NCBI RefSeq assembly: GCF_000226115.1
Contig: NC_016457.1
Span: 2,542,001 to 2,606,000 of the forward strand
Length of the DNA stretch: 64,000 nucleotides
DNA from: Thermothielavioides terrestris NRRL 8126
Lineage: Eukaryota; Ascomycota; Sordariomycetes; Sordariales; Chaetomiaceae
Direction: 5' to 3'
Part shown: in pieces, positions 19,896-30,554 of the stretch
Position numbering within the stretch: the stretch's first letter is position 1
Layout of the letters: every line of letters begins with the position of its first letter
Position numbers and translations under genes: made by a program
Notes under the pieces: model-generated
The model's input: only the letters and a program-made list of their open reading frames with translations
Database searches by the model: none
What the model was told of the DNA's origin: nothing

Positions 19896-22065
19896 ATGGC
19901 TACGCAGCAGAACCCGGCATTCAAGGTCGACCGGTACGTCGTGATCCACGTCGCCACGACCTGCGACGAGCATGGCGTCTATGTGACCAAGGACTCGGCC
20001 GAGGTCATCGAGCTGGGCTGGATCCTGCTGGACGCGAACACGCTGGACGAGGTGGGCTAAGCCGACCCCTGAAAATTCTAAGGCGCCGCCCCGTTGCTCA
20101 CCAGCTCGTGTCTGCTGCAGCTTCACCGCGAGAGCGTGCTCGTCAAGCCCGTCAACACCCCCATCACGCCGCTTTGCAGTGAGTCGTCGCCCGTCCCCGT
20201 TGCCGTCCCCGTCCCCGTCCCGGCCGAGGCCGACGGCTCCCCGATGGCCAATCCGTTGCAGCGGTGCTATCACACATCGCTTCCATGGTTGCTGACCAAT
20301 CCGCGCCAGCGAGCTTGACCACCCTCACCTGGGAGCATGTCCGGAACGCCGGTACCTTCAGGGATGCGATCAACCGCTTCGATGCCTTCGCCTCCGAGCA
20401 CCTGACGACGCCGAACCTCGACTTTGTCTTCGTCACCTTGGAGGCATGGGACCTGCGCGTCCAGCTCCCCCGCGAGGCTCGCGACAAGTCCGTTGTGCTG
20501 CCTCCCTATTTGCAACATTCCCGGGCCTTCGAGCTCCGCACTGAGTACCAGCGGTGGCAACAACACCACCCCGAGTCGCTGCCGTTCGGGCCGTCGTCCT
20601 TGGCGAATATCTGTGCCGCGCTGGAAGTGGAGGCCGTCCAGTCCAGCGCTCCCATCAAGCACAACCTCCCCTTCCACCTGCAGGCCTTGGCTCCGGCGTC
20701 GCCCCGCCGGGCTATGGAGGAAGCCGTGACCTTGGCCCGTGTCCTCCGTGGCCTGATCCGAAAGTCGCAGCCGCCGCATGAGCATCCCGACGTGCTCACC
20801 CGCCCGATGGATGCCCGTGCCGATGTTCGCGCCTTCCTGTCCGAGCGCAGCAAGGTCCTCCACATGTCCGGCCTGCCCCATGACACCACCCAGTCGGAAC
20901 TCGAAAGCTGGTTTACCCAGTTCGGCGGCCGCCCCATCGCCTTCTGGACCCTGCGCACGCCGGAACAGCATAAGCCGACCGGCACCGGCTTCGCCGTCTT
21001 TTCTTCTCATGAAGAGGTAACTCGATCCTACACAATCCCTCCCCCCAACCGCCCAACCCCAAACCCAAACCCGCTCGTCGCTCTCTTTACATAGAGTGCA
21101 AAGCACTCGCCGGTACAACCCCGCCCGCTAACCGGAACCAGGCTGCCGAAAGTTTGTGCATGAACGGGCGTGCTTTGAACGAAAAGGCGATCGAGGTGTC
21201 TCCGTCGTCCAGCCGTGTGCTGGACCGAGCTGCTGAGATTCTCACCCCCTTCCCGCCGAGCAAGAACCGGCCCCGGCCCGGCGACTGGACGTGCCCCTCC
21301 TGCGGCTTTTCCAACTTCCAGCGCCGCACCGCGTGCTTCCGCTGCTCGTTCCCGGCCATCACCGCCGGGCCTGCAGGCGAGTTGGGCTATGGCTACGGCT
21401 ATCCTCCCCCGGCTATGATGGCTCCGCCTCCCCACATGGCTCACCATGGTCACGGCGGCGGCCACGGTCGCATGGGCGGCTCCGGAGTGGTGCCTTTCCG
21501 TGCTGGCGATTGGAAGTGCGGCAACGAAGTCTGCGGCTACCACAACTTCGCCAAGAACGTCTGCTGCCTTCGGTGCGGTGCCAGCCGTGCCGGCGCTGCT
21601 GTGGTTGCTGACTCTGGCTATCCCTCTCCCATGGACGCCCCTTCGTCGTACGCCATGGGGCAAGGCTCCATGGGTGGCAACCCTGGCCCTGGCCCCTTCG
21701 GCTCCGCTGCCGGCGGCTTCGGCTCTGGCGCCGGATATGGCCAGCACTTTGGCGGTCCCCCGAGCACCTACGCTCTCCCGTCCGGCCTAGGCGGCGGTGC
21801 CGCGCCCTACCCTCCGCTGAACACTCACTTTGGACCCGCGCCAGGCTCCCACTCTGCTGGTCCCTTCGACAGCCGTGCCGCCGAGGTGGCTTTCCAATCG
21901 GCAGGCAACGGCCCTGCATCCGCCGGTCCTGGTAACAACTTCTACTCGCAGAACGAGAACGACCCATTCGCCTTCCTCTCCTCAGGGATCGGTGGCCTCT
22001 CCGTCAGTAACCAGGATGCTCGTCAGAACAATGGCGGGGCGCCACAGAACAAGTCGCCCGCATAA
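19896..22065 (+). CDS. nrp1: Nrp1-like RNA-binding protein (exonuclease fold, RRM, two RanBP2 zinc fingers)
   Basis: Exons 19896-20051, 20121-20178, 20310-21016 and 21142-22065 give 614 residues. Residues 1 to about 230 resemble the ERI-1/3'hExo ribonuclease fold (VVIHVATTCDEHGVYVTKDS, VKPVNTPITPLC, SLTTLTWEHVRNAGTFRDAI). The first catalytic Asp-x-Glu is replaced by HVAT, so nuclease activity is doubtful. An RRM follows (about 252-325: VLHMSGLPHDTT, GTGFAVFSSHEE). Two RanBP2-type zinc fingers lie at about 352-378 (GDWTCPSCGFSNFQRRTACF) and 427-456 (GDWKCGNEVCGYHNFAKNVC). A Gly/Pro-rich tail ends the protein. Yeast Nrp1 shares this order and joins stress granules. Intron 2 has a second in-frame acceptor at 20261 that would add 16 residues; I chose 20309 because it restores the family reading PLCTSLTTLTW. 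Confidence 0.88.
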
Positions 22066-24085
22066 GCACCAAACCAGCAAATACTCGGTTATTACGGGAT
22101 GTCAGACTATGGCTCGTTTCCTCGAAGCCGCCGGGCTATTTCGTCCCCGCCTTCCACTTGTTGCTTTCCTCGGCGGCAGGTTTTGGGAGCGAGCAATCGG
22201 TCACCTCAGCCTCGACATACATCTTCGCTGCACAATTTCCTCTGATTTCTTTTTCCTACAACACACAAGGTGCAGGTAATGGGGCTTTTGGGAGAGGGCA
22301 TCGCGGCCGGTCACTATCTACCAGGTTAACGCGGGCGAGAGAGCGGCGGCGACGGATGGCTTGGGCGGGGTCAAAAATTACAAAAGGCTGGAAAGACAAA
22401 ACGAGAAGATGGATGGCCATTCTTACAGGGAACCCTCAGGGCGGAGTTTTCCTTCGGACCGACACCACATTGTTGCGGCTCTCTGCTTTCTTTCGGCAAT
22501 AGGGGCCACAAAGCGGCGGCGGCGGAAGAGGGGGAAACGGGGAATGTTCTATATCCTTCGGATCGCCTGGGACACGGCGGCGCGCGCACACACTCACACA
22601 CACGCATACGGTTGTTTCCAAAAATCGTCGACTTCGATACTCGCAGCAAATGGACAAAATCGGTTGAGTCAAGGCATGGGTTGGGCAGGTTTGGGAATCT
22701 ATCGGAGGTGTGGCGCGCGGGAAAAGTGGTCGGGAGGCGCGGGAAAGAGGCGTGCATAGCGAGGGAGTGTTCGGGGGTTATAAGCAGGCCTTTGGTGCTC
22801 GTGGACGACGGCTCAGGCAAACCGGAACGCCTCGGCCTCGGTCCTGTGTGTTAATCTTGTCCTCTTTATCTGTTGGCTGATTCTTCAAATCTTGTTGTTT
22901 TCTTTTCCTCTCTTCGTTTTTCCTTGCGCTCATCCACCCGTCCAGATATCTATCCAATTTGCTCCAGATTGCCGTCTTATTCTTTTCGCGGATTAAAAGT
23001 TTGCTGCAAGGGCGGCGGCGGCGGCGGCGGGAGTAAAGCTCACCATCAGGGCGGAAGGCGTGTTGGTTTCGGGCTGGCCGGAAGGGAGGTTGTCATTTCT
23101 TTTCCCTCTCTGCTTTCCTTTCTCCTTGATGTGTCTACACTGAATTTGTGCCAAGAAGGATTTTATTCTCCGATTCGGTTTCTCGATACGCTCCAGCTGA
23201 TCTCGCACATATATTCTCGCCACCAACGAACGGCCCAGTCTCTGTCACAAATTGCGCGGGATCCAGGCGCCTGTGGTTTGAGGGTGCATTAGTCCGTTTT
23301 CTCTTGCGTTCTACGGCACGTCTGGGCTGGGCGGAGCGAAGCGCAATCTGGGATTGTAGTAGACCATTGGGCGAGAGGGCAGGGACACGGCGGTCGTGGC
23401 TACGGCGGGTCTTGGGTTCTTGAGCGGTTGCGTGGCTCGGGAGGCGCCTTCTTTCTTTTCTTTCTTTCCTTGCTCCTCGTGGATGGAGGCTTCAAGCCGG
23501 CATGTGTTGATAATATCCTACAGGTGGTAGGGGGAGGTGTAGCGGCGGCAACAATGCTTCTAGTAGCCTCCATAGGGAGCTCTCCAAGTAATTTCCTCGG
23601 TCCGTTGCCCGACCGGCCATTCTCTCTGTTCATGTGGATGATCGTGGATGATCGACACGTCACGGGGAGTCGCTCATGAGAGAGACAGGTCGTATGAAGG
23701 TTGGATCATCTACTTAGACGACAACCGGCTACCTCGGGGAGAGTACTCGAAACCGACGAACTCATCCCAGCCGCTGTGTCAACCCTTCTTCAACTGTGGA
23801 CCTTCAGCAAAAGATCCGAGAGCAACTGTAACTGGAGGGCACCAGCACCCAGATCGAGAAAGAAATGCGTCAACAACTCCCCCACAACTCCCTCACGCCC
23901 GACCGCCCACCAAAGATGAGTGAGCGGGACTAAGCAGGAACCCCTCAAAAGACGAGAAACAACATACCCGCGAGGAAAATAACCGTTCCCCGACCCAATG
24001 CTGAGAAGGTGACGGCACCTTGGTCTCAATGCCGGCTCTTCAGCGGGTTGTAGCAACGCCAGCTGGCCGTCGAATCGTCCCCGCG
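22066..24085. other. Convergent 3' region, Nrp1-like / F-box-like genes
   Basis: Two kb without a supported gene. It contains a CA-rich run near 22588-22606, a (GGC)n run near 23008-23030, and pyrimidine-rich DNA. It should hold both 3' untranslated regions. Confidence 0.5.
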
Positions 24086-27055
24086 CTACCACGGCCGGTA
24101 CCAATCCCTCAGCATCTTCGTCCGCGGATCCTCCCCAATGTCCTCGTCGGCGATGTACTTCTCCCAGTCAATCGTGTCCTCAACATTGCCGTTGCCGTGA
24201 CCAGGCTGCTGGACCTGATGGTCCTGAACATCGTCCGCATCATCATCATCATGCTGACCGCCGTGCAGACCGTCCACAAGCGTGTTAATGTTGACCTCCT
24301 CCGCCTCTTGCTGCGGGTCATCATTCTGCCCCCCCGTCCCATCACCATGCCCATCACCGCCACCCTCCAGCGCCTCTGCCCGCGCCGCTGCCAGAGCCGC
24401 CTCCTGCAACGCAGCAGCGTACTCGGCAGGGTGACTCAGGAAGCGATCCCAGTCAACGTCAAACCCGGCTCCCATCCCGGCCATCATCATCTGCTCCGCG
24501 CGATTCTCCCGGTTCTCCTCTCCCATCACCACATCGCCGTCCGCCTCCTCCCCGTCTCCCTCGTAATCATCATCCGCGCTGTCACCCTCACCATCATCAT
24601 CATCCTCGTCGTCGTCATCGGAATAGACCATGTCCGCCTGCGCAAGCAGCATCTCGTCCGTGCCGCCCTCCGACAGCACCGCCGTCGTCGCCGGCGTCGG
24701 GTACAGCAGCTGCGACGGGTCGACCGGGTCGAAGTCGTAGATGGGCGGGTTGGGGAGGACGTCTTCGTCATCGTCGTCACCGTCGTCGTAATCATCGTCG
24801 TCAGAGGTTGTTTCGTCGTCGCCGTCTTCTGCCTGCAGATCTTGCTGTTGTTGTTGTTGTTCGGGTTGTTGGGGCTGCTGCTGCTCGGGCAGTTGGCCTT
24901 GCGCCGGGAGGTCGTAGTTGTAGTTGTAGTCGTAGTCGTCCTCGTCGTCTTCGTCTTCGTAGTCCGACTCGTCGGAGGACTCGTCGGGGTTCCGGGGCAG
25001 GAGGCGTCGTAGTTCCGCCGGCGGGATGGGCTCGAGGACGAGCTCTTCGTCGGGGATTGTGGAGAGGTCGTCCGGGTCGAGAGGGGGGGCTGGGTGGAGC
25101 GGGCGGAGCGGGAGGGTGGTGGTACCGTTGAAGGCTGAGGCCGGCTGGTCGACGTCCATGGCGTCGGAGTCATCGTCGCTGTCCACGTTTCTGTGGTAGC
25201 TGGCGAGGCGGAGCTTTTGCGGCTTGTCGAACTGCGCGAGGTGCTCTTGCATGTCGTCTGGGGACGGCTCGGCGAGCTTGAACTTGCTCTTGAGTTTCCG
25301 CGCGTTCATGGCCTTCGTCGTCAGGTTGGCCAGCTTGGCCCAGGCAATATCGGCCCGCAGCTGCGCGCCCTCGTCGATCTCCTTGAACTCGTCCATCTCC
25401 TCCTGCTCCGCCTCCAGGATCATGGCCTTCTCCTCGTCGCTGAGCGTCGCCCAGCGGGCCTTGCGCGCGTGCTTGGGCTGCCACATGCCGGGCTCGAAGG
25501 GCACGTTGCCACAGCCGGAGTGGATGAGCTCGTGCTTGAGCGGCTTCCAGTCCTTCTGCGCTGGCGGCAGGTCGTCGTCGCTCATGTACATCTCGTCGAG
25601 GCTCGGCACCAGGCTGTTGCCGGTGGTGAAGTCGACGTGGCCGAAGATCATCATCTCCTCGAGGCAGCTGTCGAGGTCGAGCTGGCGGCGGACGGCCTCG
25701 AGCGGGATCAGCTCGTCAGGGCGCATCAGGTGGTCCGGACCGGCGCCCCATCCCTCGAAGTGCATAGTGCCCAACTCGTAAACCTGGACTCCGTGGAGCG
25801 CCATCCCGTTGAAGGCGCGGACCTGGTCCGGCCCGACGTCGTAGCGAAGCTTGAGCTGGCGGATCTCTGCACGCGTGCGGTACTTCTTCCCGCGCAGCAT
25901 TGCCCAGAGCGGCGACAGGCCGCGCTGGCCCATCATCAGGCGCATCAGCATGCTCGACTGCGGGCCGAAGACGGGGTCGTTGAAGGCGAGCACGAGCTTG
26001 ACCATGAACAATTGGGCGATGTACAGGTCCTCGTTGGAGAAGAAGTCCTGGTCCTTGAGCAGGGTCATGCGCGCCTCAGACGTGGCGGCGTCCATGATCA
26101 GCCAGAGCTTCGTGAGCGTCACACGCGCCCCCTCGGGCAGGCGGTGACCCCGTCGGGCCAGCGACGCGATGATGTCGCGGACGCGGATCTCGCGGTTGAC
26201 CACCATCTGCAGCCAGAGCAGGCCGGGAATCATGCGGACCTCGCCCTCGACGTCATTCACAGGGCCAAATTCGGCCAGATTAGCCTGGCCGCGCCGTGGC
26301 TGGCCCAGTTCCACGTCGGCGCGCGTCACGAGCTGCTCGGCGGGGTCCGGGATGAACCAGCGGCCATAGATCGGGCTCGAGAAGATGCGGCTGGCCGTGG
26401 GCGCCATGTAATTCGCCCAGGCAAAGATGCTGCTACGCATGTGCTTGTTGATGGTGTGCTTAAAGTCCCTGCTGATGCTGTAGAGGCGGACGATGTCGAC
26501 GGGCCGCATGTGCTTGCACACCTCAACGATCAGTTCGGTGCAAGTGCACAGCGAGGCGACCAGGTCGAAGCGCGGTTTCCTCGGAGGGCGACTCGCGGCG
26601 GCACGCCACTCGGCAGTGCCCTGCTTGAGCATGCGGATGCGCTGGCGGGCGATCTGGCGGAACTCGGCGACGACGAACATGTTGACATCCTGCAGCCCCT
26701 CTTGGGCAAGCATGGCCTGCCACTGCTCCTCAAACTCGTCTTCCTCTCTCTCTTCGCGCTCAGCGCGCGCGAGCTCATCGTCATCATCGTCGTCATCGCC
26801 ACTTGTATCGTCAGTTTCGTTGTCGTCGTAGATCTTGCGGACTCCCGAGTCGCTGAGCCTGGCCCGCTTGAACGAATGGGACGGCGTCCGGTTCATGTGA
26901 TGGAGGATTTGCTGGACATCGGGCCTGATGCCTCGCGCTTCAATCTCTTCGCGGGTGGCATTGGCGCGGGCAGCTTGCGCGAGGGCCAGTCGGCGCTGGG
27001 GGGTGAGATTCTGCAGCGGATCGCGGCCACCGCCGTTGCCCAGAGGAGCCGACAT
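24086..27055 (-). CDS. Large acidic F-box-like protein
   Basis: Single-exon gene of 989 residues. The frame runs further upstream from a TTG, but the first ATG is at 27053-27055 (MSAPLGNGGG). After an acidic coiled region (about 75-115, with a run of Asp), an F-box-like segment lies at about 163-210 (FDLVASLCTCTELIVEVCKH, MRPVDIVRLYSISRDF). It is followed by a folded region to about 620 with blocks such as WFIPDPAEQLVTRADVELG and GMALHGVQVYELGTMHFEGW. The last 370 residues are mostly Asp/Glu- and Gln-rich and disordered, ending in DEDIGEDPRTKMLRDWYRPW. F-box proteins bring substrates to SCF ubiquitin ligases; substrate and partners here are unknown. This looks like an expanded filamentous-fungal family. 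The domain call is from pattern only. Confidence 0.75.
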   Translation of the reverse strand: MSAPLGNGGGRDPLQNLTPQRRLALAQAARANATREEIEARGIRPDVQQILHHMNRTPSHSFKRARLSDSGVRKIYDDNETDDTSGDDDDDDDELARAEREEREEDEFEEQWQAMLAQEGLQDVNMFVVAEFRQIARQRIRMLKQGTAEWRAAASRPPRKPRFDLVASLCTCTELIVEVCKHMRPVDIVRLYSISRDFKHTINKHMRSSIFAWANYMAPTASRIFSSPIYGRWFIPDPAEQLVTRADVELGQPRRGQANLAEFGPVNDVEGEVRMIPGLLWLQMVVNREIRVRDIIASLARRGHRLPEGARVTLTKLWLIMDAATSEARMTLLKDQDFFSNEDLYIAQLFMVKLVLAFNDPVFGPQSSMLMRLMMGQRGLSPLWAMLRGKKYRTRAEIRQLKLRYDVGPDQVRAFNGMALHGVQVYELGTMHFEGWGAGPDHLMRPDELIPLEAVRRQLDLDSCLEEMMIFGHVDFTTGNSLVPSLDEMYMSDDDLPPAQKDWKPLKHELIHSGCGNVPFEPGMWQPKHARKARWATLSDEEKAMILEAEQEEMDEFKEIDEGAQLRADIAWAKLANLTTKAMNARKLKSKFKLAEPSPDDMQEHLAQFDKPQKLRLASYHRNVDSDDDSDAMDVDQPASAFNGTTTLPLRPLHPAPPLDPDDLSTIPDEELVLEPIPPAELRRLLPRNPDESSDESDYEDEDDEDDYDYNYNYDLPAQGQLPEQQQPQQPEQQQQQQDLQAEDGDDETTSDDDDYDDGDDDDEDVLPNPPIYDFDPVDPSQLLYPTPATTAVLSEGGTDEMLLAQADMVYSDDDDEDDDDGEGDSADDDYEGDGEEADGDVVMGEENRENRAEQMMMAGMGAGFDVDWDRFLSHPAEYAAALQEAALAAARAEALEGGGDGHGDGTGGQNDDPQQEAEEVNINTLVDGLHGGQHDDDDADDVQDHQVQQPGHGNGNVEDTIDWEKYIADEDIGEDPRTKMLRDWYRPW

Positions 27056-28093
27056 GTTGTTGGTCGATGACAAGCGATGATGTGGCAAAAGATGCGACGA
27101 AGGGGTTGGAGAAGGGAGTTTTGACGAGTGAAATGAGTAGGCACGCTTCGCCGTTGCTCTCTGGGCCGTGGGAAGAAACAGGCCTGTGATGGGATGTGTT
27201 GTGATTAGGATGTGTGCTCAATCGCCGACCAACGGTCTCGATGTGAAAAAAAAGTGTGGAAGAATCCATGTGCGGCCACCGCTGATGGCTAGGTACTTAT
27301 CTCACGGCATGGAGCGCGCCTGGTGTTGCTGCCGGTGATGGCGGCTACGTTATTGTTGCCGCTCTCCTATTGTGAGATCAACAACAATAGCAGTCACAAT
27401 AGCAACTGCCCAACGCACAATGCTAAAAATCGATCCACCCACTGAAACAAAACGCATTCACGATGTGACCACCAACAATCCCGGGGACGAAACCAAAAAA
27501 CCAGAACTCGAGGCCTTTTGCCTGGTTGGGGTCCAGCTGAAGCCTGCGTATTGCTGAGCACCCCTACTAGTCGTTGCCGGTATTATCCTGTGCAGTCAGT
27601 GCTTGTGAATCTTGCGGACCGTGTCACGGACTGGATTTCACTTGGGAGAGCAGAGAAGAAGACACTGACGAGGTCGCCGCAGCAACCAATTCTGTTTGAT
27701 CGCTCGATCGATCAAGCGGCTGCCAGACCTCTGATCCTGATCCTAATCCTGGTCCTGATCTGTAGCATTGTTTCCTCCCAGACTGTTGGCAAAATCGGCC
27801 TTTTGTAGCTTTCCCACTTCGTCAATTCCTCATTCGCGATCCCGGTGCATCCCCTCCACTTGTTCGGCCCAAGCCCGCCTGGTTGTTACGTAGGACAGTT
27901 GAGTGGCCGCCCCTTCGGTTGAAGGGCATTCGAGCTCGTCCCAGGTGTCTGTTTTTGAACCCTCCAAAATGGCCGGTGCTTCCGAATGGACATTTGGCTG
28001 CGAATCGACCGCCGACGTTGAACGAGTCGACGGCGGTGAAAGCGCGCCGGTCGTCGCTGCCAGCCGCACCTTCAACTTCCTACCATCCCCTTT
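27056..28093. other. Intergenic region between F-box-like and HAT2 genes
   Basis: One kb upstream of the F-box-like start and downstream of HAT2. A degenerate 6-bp repeat of the CCTGAT type runs at about 27729-27762. I see no supported gene. Confidence 0.5.
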
Positions 28094-29654
28094 CTAATTG
28101 GACGCGTCCATTTCGTTCATCGGCAGGTCGAAGTCAGCCGGGTTGACGATCGCGTCTGCTACCTTCCAGATCTGGAGGAGATTGTCCTCGGCCGCGCTGC
28201 ACACAAGCCAGGGGTCGTTGAGGTTCCAGCTGAAGTCGGCAAGGTGGTTGGTGTGCCCGCCATGCATGAAGAGCAGCTCCGGCGGGCCGTCCTCCTCGTC
28301 CTCCGGCAGCTGCTCGTCGCCAATACGGCTGACATCCCAGAAGAGAACCCGCCTATCGTAGCCTCCGCTACCCAAGATGCTGGTCTCGGTAGGGTGCCAC
28401 GCGAGCGACGTGACGGCATCGTTGTGGCCCTCAAGCGTGTGGATCTTCTGCTTGAGGTTGCGCATGTCCCAGATGCCGATTGTCTTGTCGGCCGATGCCG
28501 TGGCGATGAGGATCTCGTGCCGCGGGTTGAACGACAGCGCGTTGATTGCGTCGCTGTGCCCATCGCGGGCGACGACAGCCGCTTTCGTGGTAGTCGGGTT
28601 GCGCACATCGATGATGGCGAGTGTCAGGTCGTCGGACACGGTGCCAATCCAGTGTTTGACCAGAGGGTGGTATTGCACGTCGTTGACGATGTGGCTGTGG
28701 TGCGTATACTTGCGCCACGGCTTCAGCGTCTTGCCCGAGCCCTGTATTGTCTTCAGATCCCTACGCCGGAGAGTTAGAGCCCAGTCGGAAGTCCGGACCG
28801 TTGAGTTTCGGTCTCGATACATACCAGAGCATCATGGTGTTGTCCTCGCTGCCGGACGCAAGACAGCCCTCCTCGTGCGGATTCCATGCCAGGCCGAAAC
28901 CTTCCGCCTTGTGGCCGACCAACTCGATCTGGGGGTTCGGCGTGCCCGTGGGTGTCAGACTGTGTTTAGTGCGGTCAAAGATCAAGACCTTGCCGTCAAC
29001 AGCGAGGGTGGCGATGATGTCGGGGTTCTGAGGCTGATACCGCGCCTTGTTGACCTCGCCCGGGTGGTCAATCTTCTGGGTGATGTTGAACTTGATGACA
29101 GGCGGCTCCCCGGACGACCCCTTGGCGCCGTAGCCGCCAATCTCGCCCCGCTCCTCGTCGTAGTCGCGGGGGTTAGGTTGGACGAATTTCGGAATCTCGA
29201 GCTCGGCAATCTGAAGATGGTTGGGTTTGCCCTCAGCAGTGTGGGTGCCGATGAGCAGTCTGTGCACCGTGTAGTTTCTGTCCTTGACGTCCTTGACATC
29301 GGGAAACCACTGCGTCGTCAGGGTCGGCCACTCCAGCGCCGTACTTGCTGAGGTCAGCCGAATCGCCCAAACGACGCCTCCTCCACCAGCCGCTTACCTT
29401 AAGATCATGTCGTAGAGGAACGGGCTGTTCTTCTTCCACGTCTTGTACTCTGCGAGAGATCAGCGAGCGGCCCACCCTGATCGCAGGAGGAGACACACCT
29501 TCATTGATGAGCCTCTGCTCCATGACGGCATCATCCTGGTCATCCATGCCGACTGCATACAGAGTTAGATCTGGTGGTTTCCGTTCCGCAAAGGTGAGAG
29601 AGGGATGGGAATACCGTCGACGTCGTCCACAACGTCGGCCGAGCCTGAAGCCAT
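28094..29654 (-). CDS. hat2: WD40 histone chaperone HAT2 (RbAp46/48 type)
   Basis: Regulatory subunit of the type B histone acetyltransferase; it binds histone H4 and the related proteins also serve in chromatin-assembly complexes. Exons are 29615-29654, 29499-29552, 29398-29449, 28825-29343 and 28094-28760 (443 residues), with introns of 62, 49, 54 and 64 nt and closed phases throughout. The N-terminus (MASGSADVVDDVDG) leads to the conserved helix YKTWKKNSPFLYDMILSTAL and EWPTLTTQWFPD. WD repeats follow with signature pieces GHKAEGFGLAWNPHEEGCLA, HSHIVNDVQYHP, LSFNPRHEILIATASADKTI, and GHTNHLADFSWNLNDPWLVC. Related Msi1-type proteins exist in the same fungi; the closing DAIVNPADFDLPMNEMD tail fits HAT2 in my judgement. 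An ACGCGT box is 176 bp upstream of the ATG. Confidence 0.92.
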
Positions 29655-30554
29655 TTTGGAGGGCGACGCAGTTTTTGCCGGAGCAGAGCGTGGTTACGAA
29701 TCACTAGTGGAAGCAGTAGAATTATGCGCTTTGGAATTGAAGGGTTGTGGCCTTCAAACGCTCGCAAATGGCCGTGTGTCGCTTGAACTGATGAGTGAGA
29801 ATCGTGATTCGTGTGACCGCGCGCGACAGACGCGTTTTGAACTGTTAACTAACGGGCAGTAACGTGTTACACAAGTTTAACGGTAACTTCACGTTAGCAG
29901 AATGAATTCAGCCTGCCTGCCACTTGTGGGGCTCCAGCCGCCTCAGCCACGAACATGCCTTTCCGGAAGCAGCTTAGCTGAATACCTGCAGGGTCGTGGG
30001 CCTCGAGAGCTGGGGCATGTGGGGCGGGAGCGCTGTGGGTCCGGGCAGGCTACGCTGAAAAGTGGGCCATCGGCCAGTCAGTCATCGGGGGTGAGGCTCT
30101 CAGTGGCCCTGAACAAAGCTTCGGCCAAAGCCTGGAAAGAGAAAACACCATCGTCTCCCGTTTCTCTGGTGCCCCGGTTCCCCGTTCCGGCCTCCTCGTC
30201 TTCCGCCGCTCCTCATACCGGTCACGGATCTTACGGTTCTCACGAAATTGGTTTTTCTATAGACCTTGGGCGGCGCACCGTGTTGGCACCCTGCGGGTCC
30301 TTCAGCAAGTGTTCTGGTTCTGTTTCCTTTCTTTCGCCTCTGTCGAAAAAGTCCGGCCATTTTTATTCAGCGCCGGCAACCCGATCGTCTACCTATTTTC
30401 TCCGTCACCAGTCGGTGTCGCCACTTTCTGCTGTCGCTCTGTGATACACAGTCGAAGTGTAAGGAGCTAGCAGCATACTCGCGTACAAAGCTTCGCCTCC
30501 TGCGAACACCCCGGGCACGCAGATCTGAGTTAGCGCCACTTCGTCCATCGCCAA
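29655..30554. other. Divergent promoter region, HAT2 / XRN1
   Basis: This 900-bp region separates two divergent starts. It contains an ACGCGT at 29830-29835 and a cluster of GTTAAC/TTAACG-like words at about 29842-29897. No gene is apparent. Confidence 0.5.
29830..29835. promoter_or_regulatory. Candidate MluI cell-cycle box upstream of HAT2
   Basis: ACGCGT, the MBF target core, lies 176 bp upstream of the HAT2 ATG. A palindromic hexamer is expected by chance roughly once per 4 kb, so this is suggestive only. Confidence 0.3.

Noticed and set aside
25193..27070. 625-codon plus-strand open frame antisense to the F-box-like gene
   Set aside because: GC-rich coding DNA often leaves an antisense frame open. 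The translation is His/Leu/Val-rich without domain features, while the minus frame has an F-box-like segment and an acidic tail.
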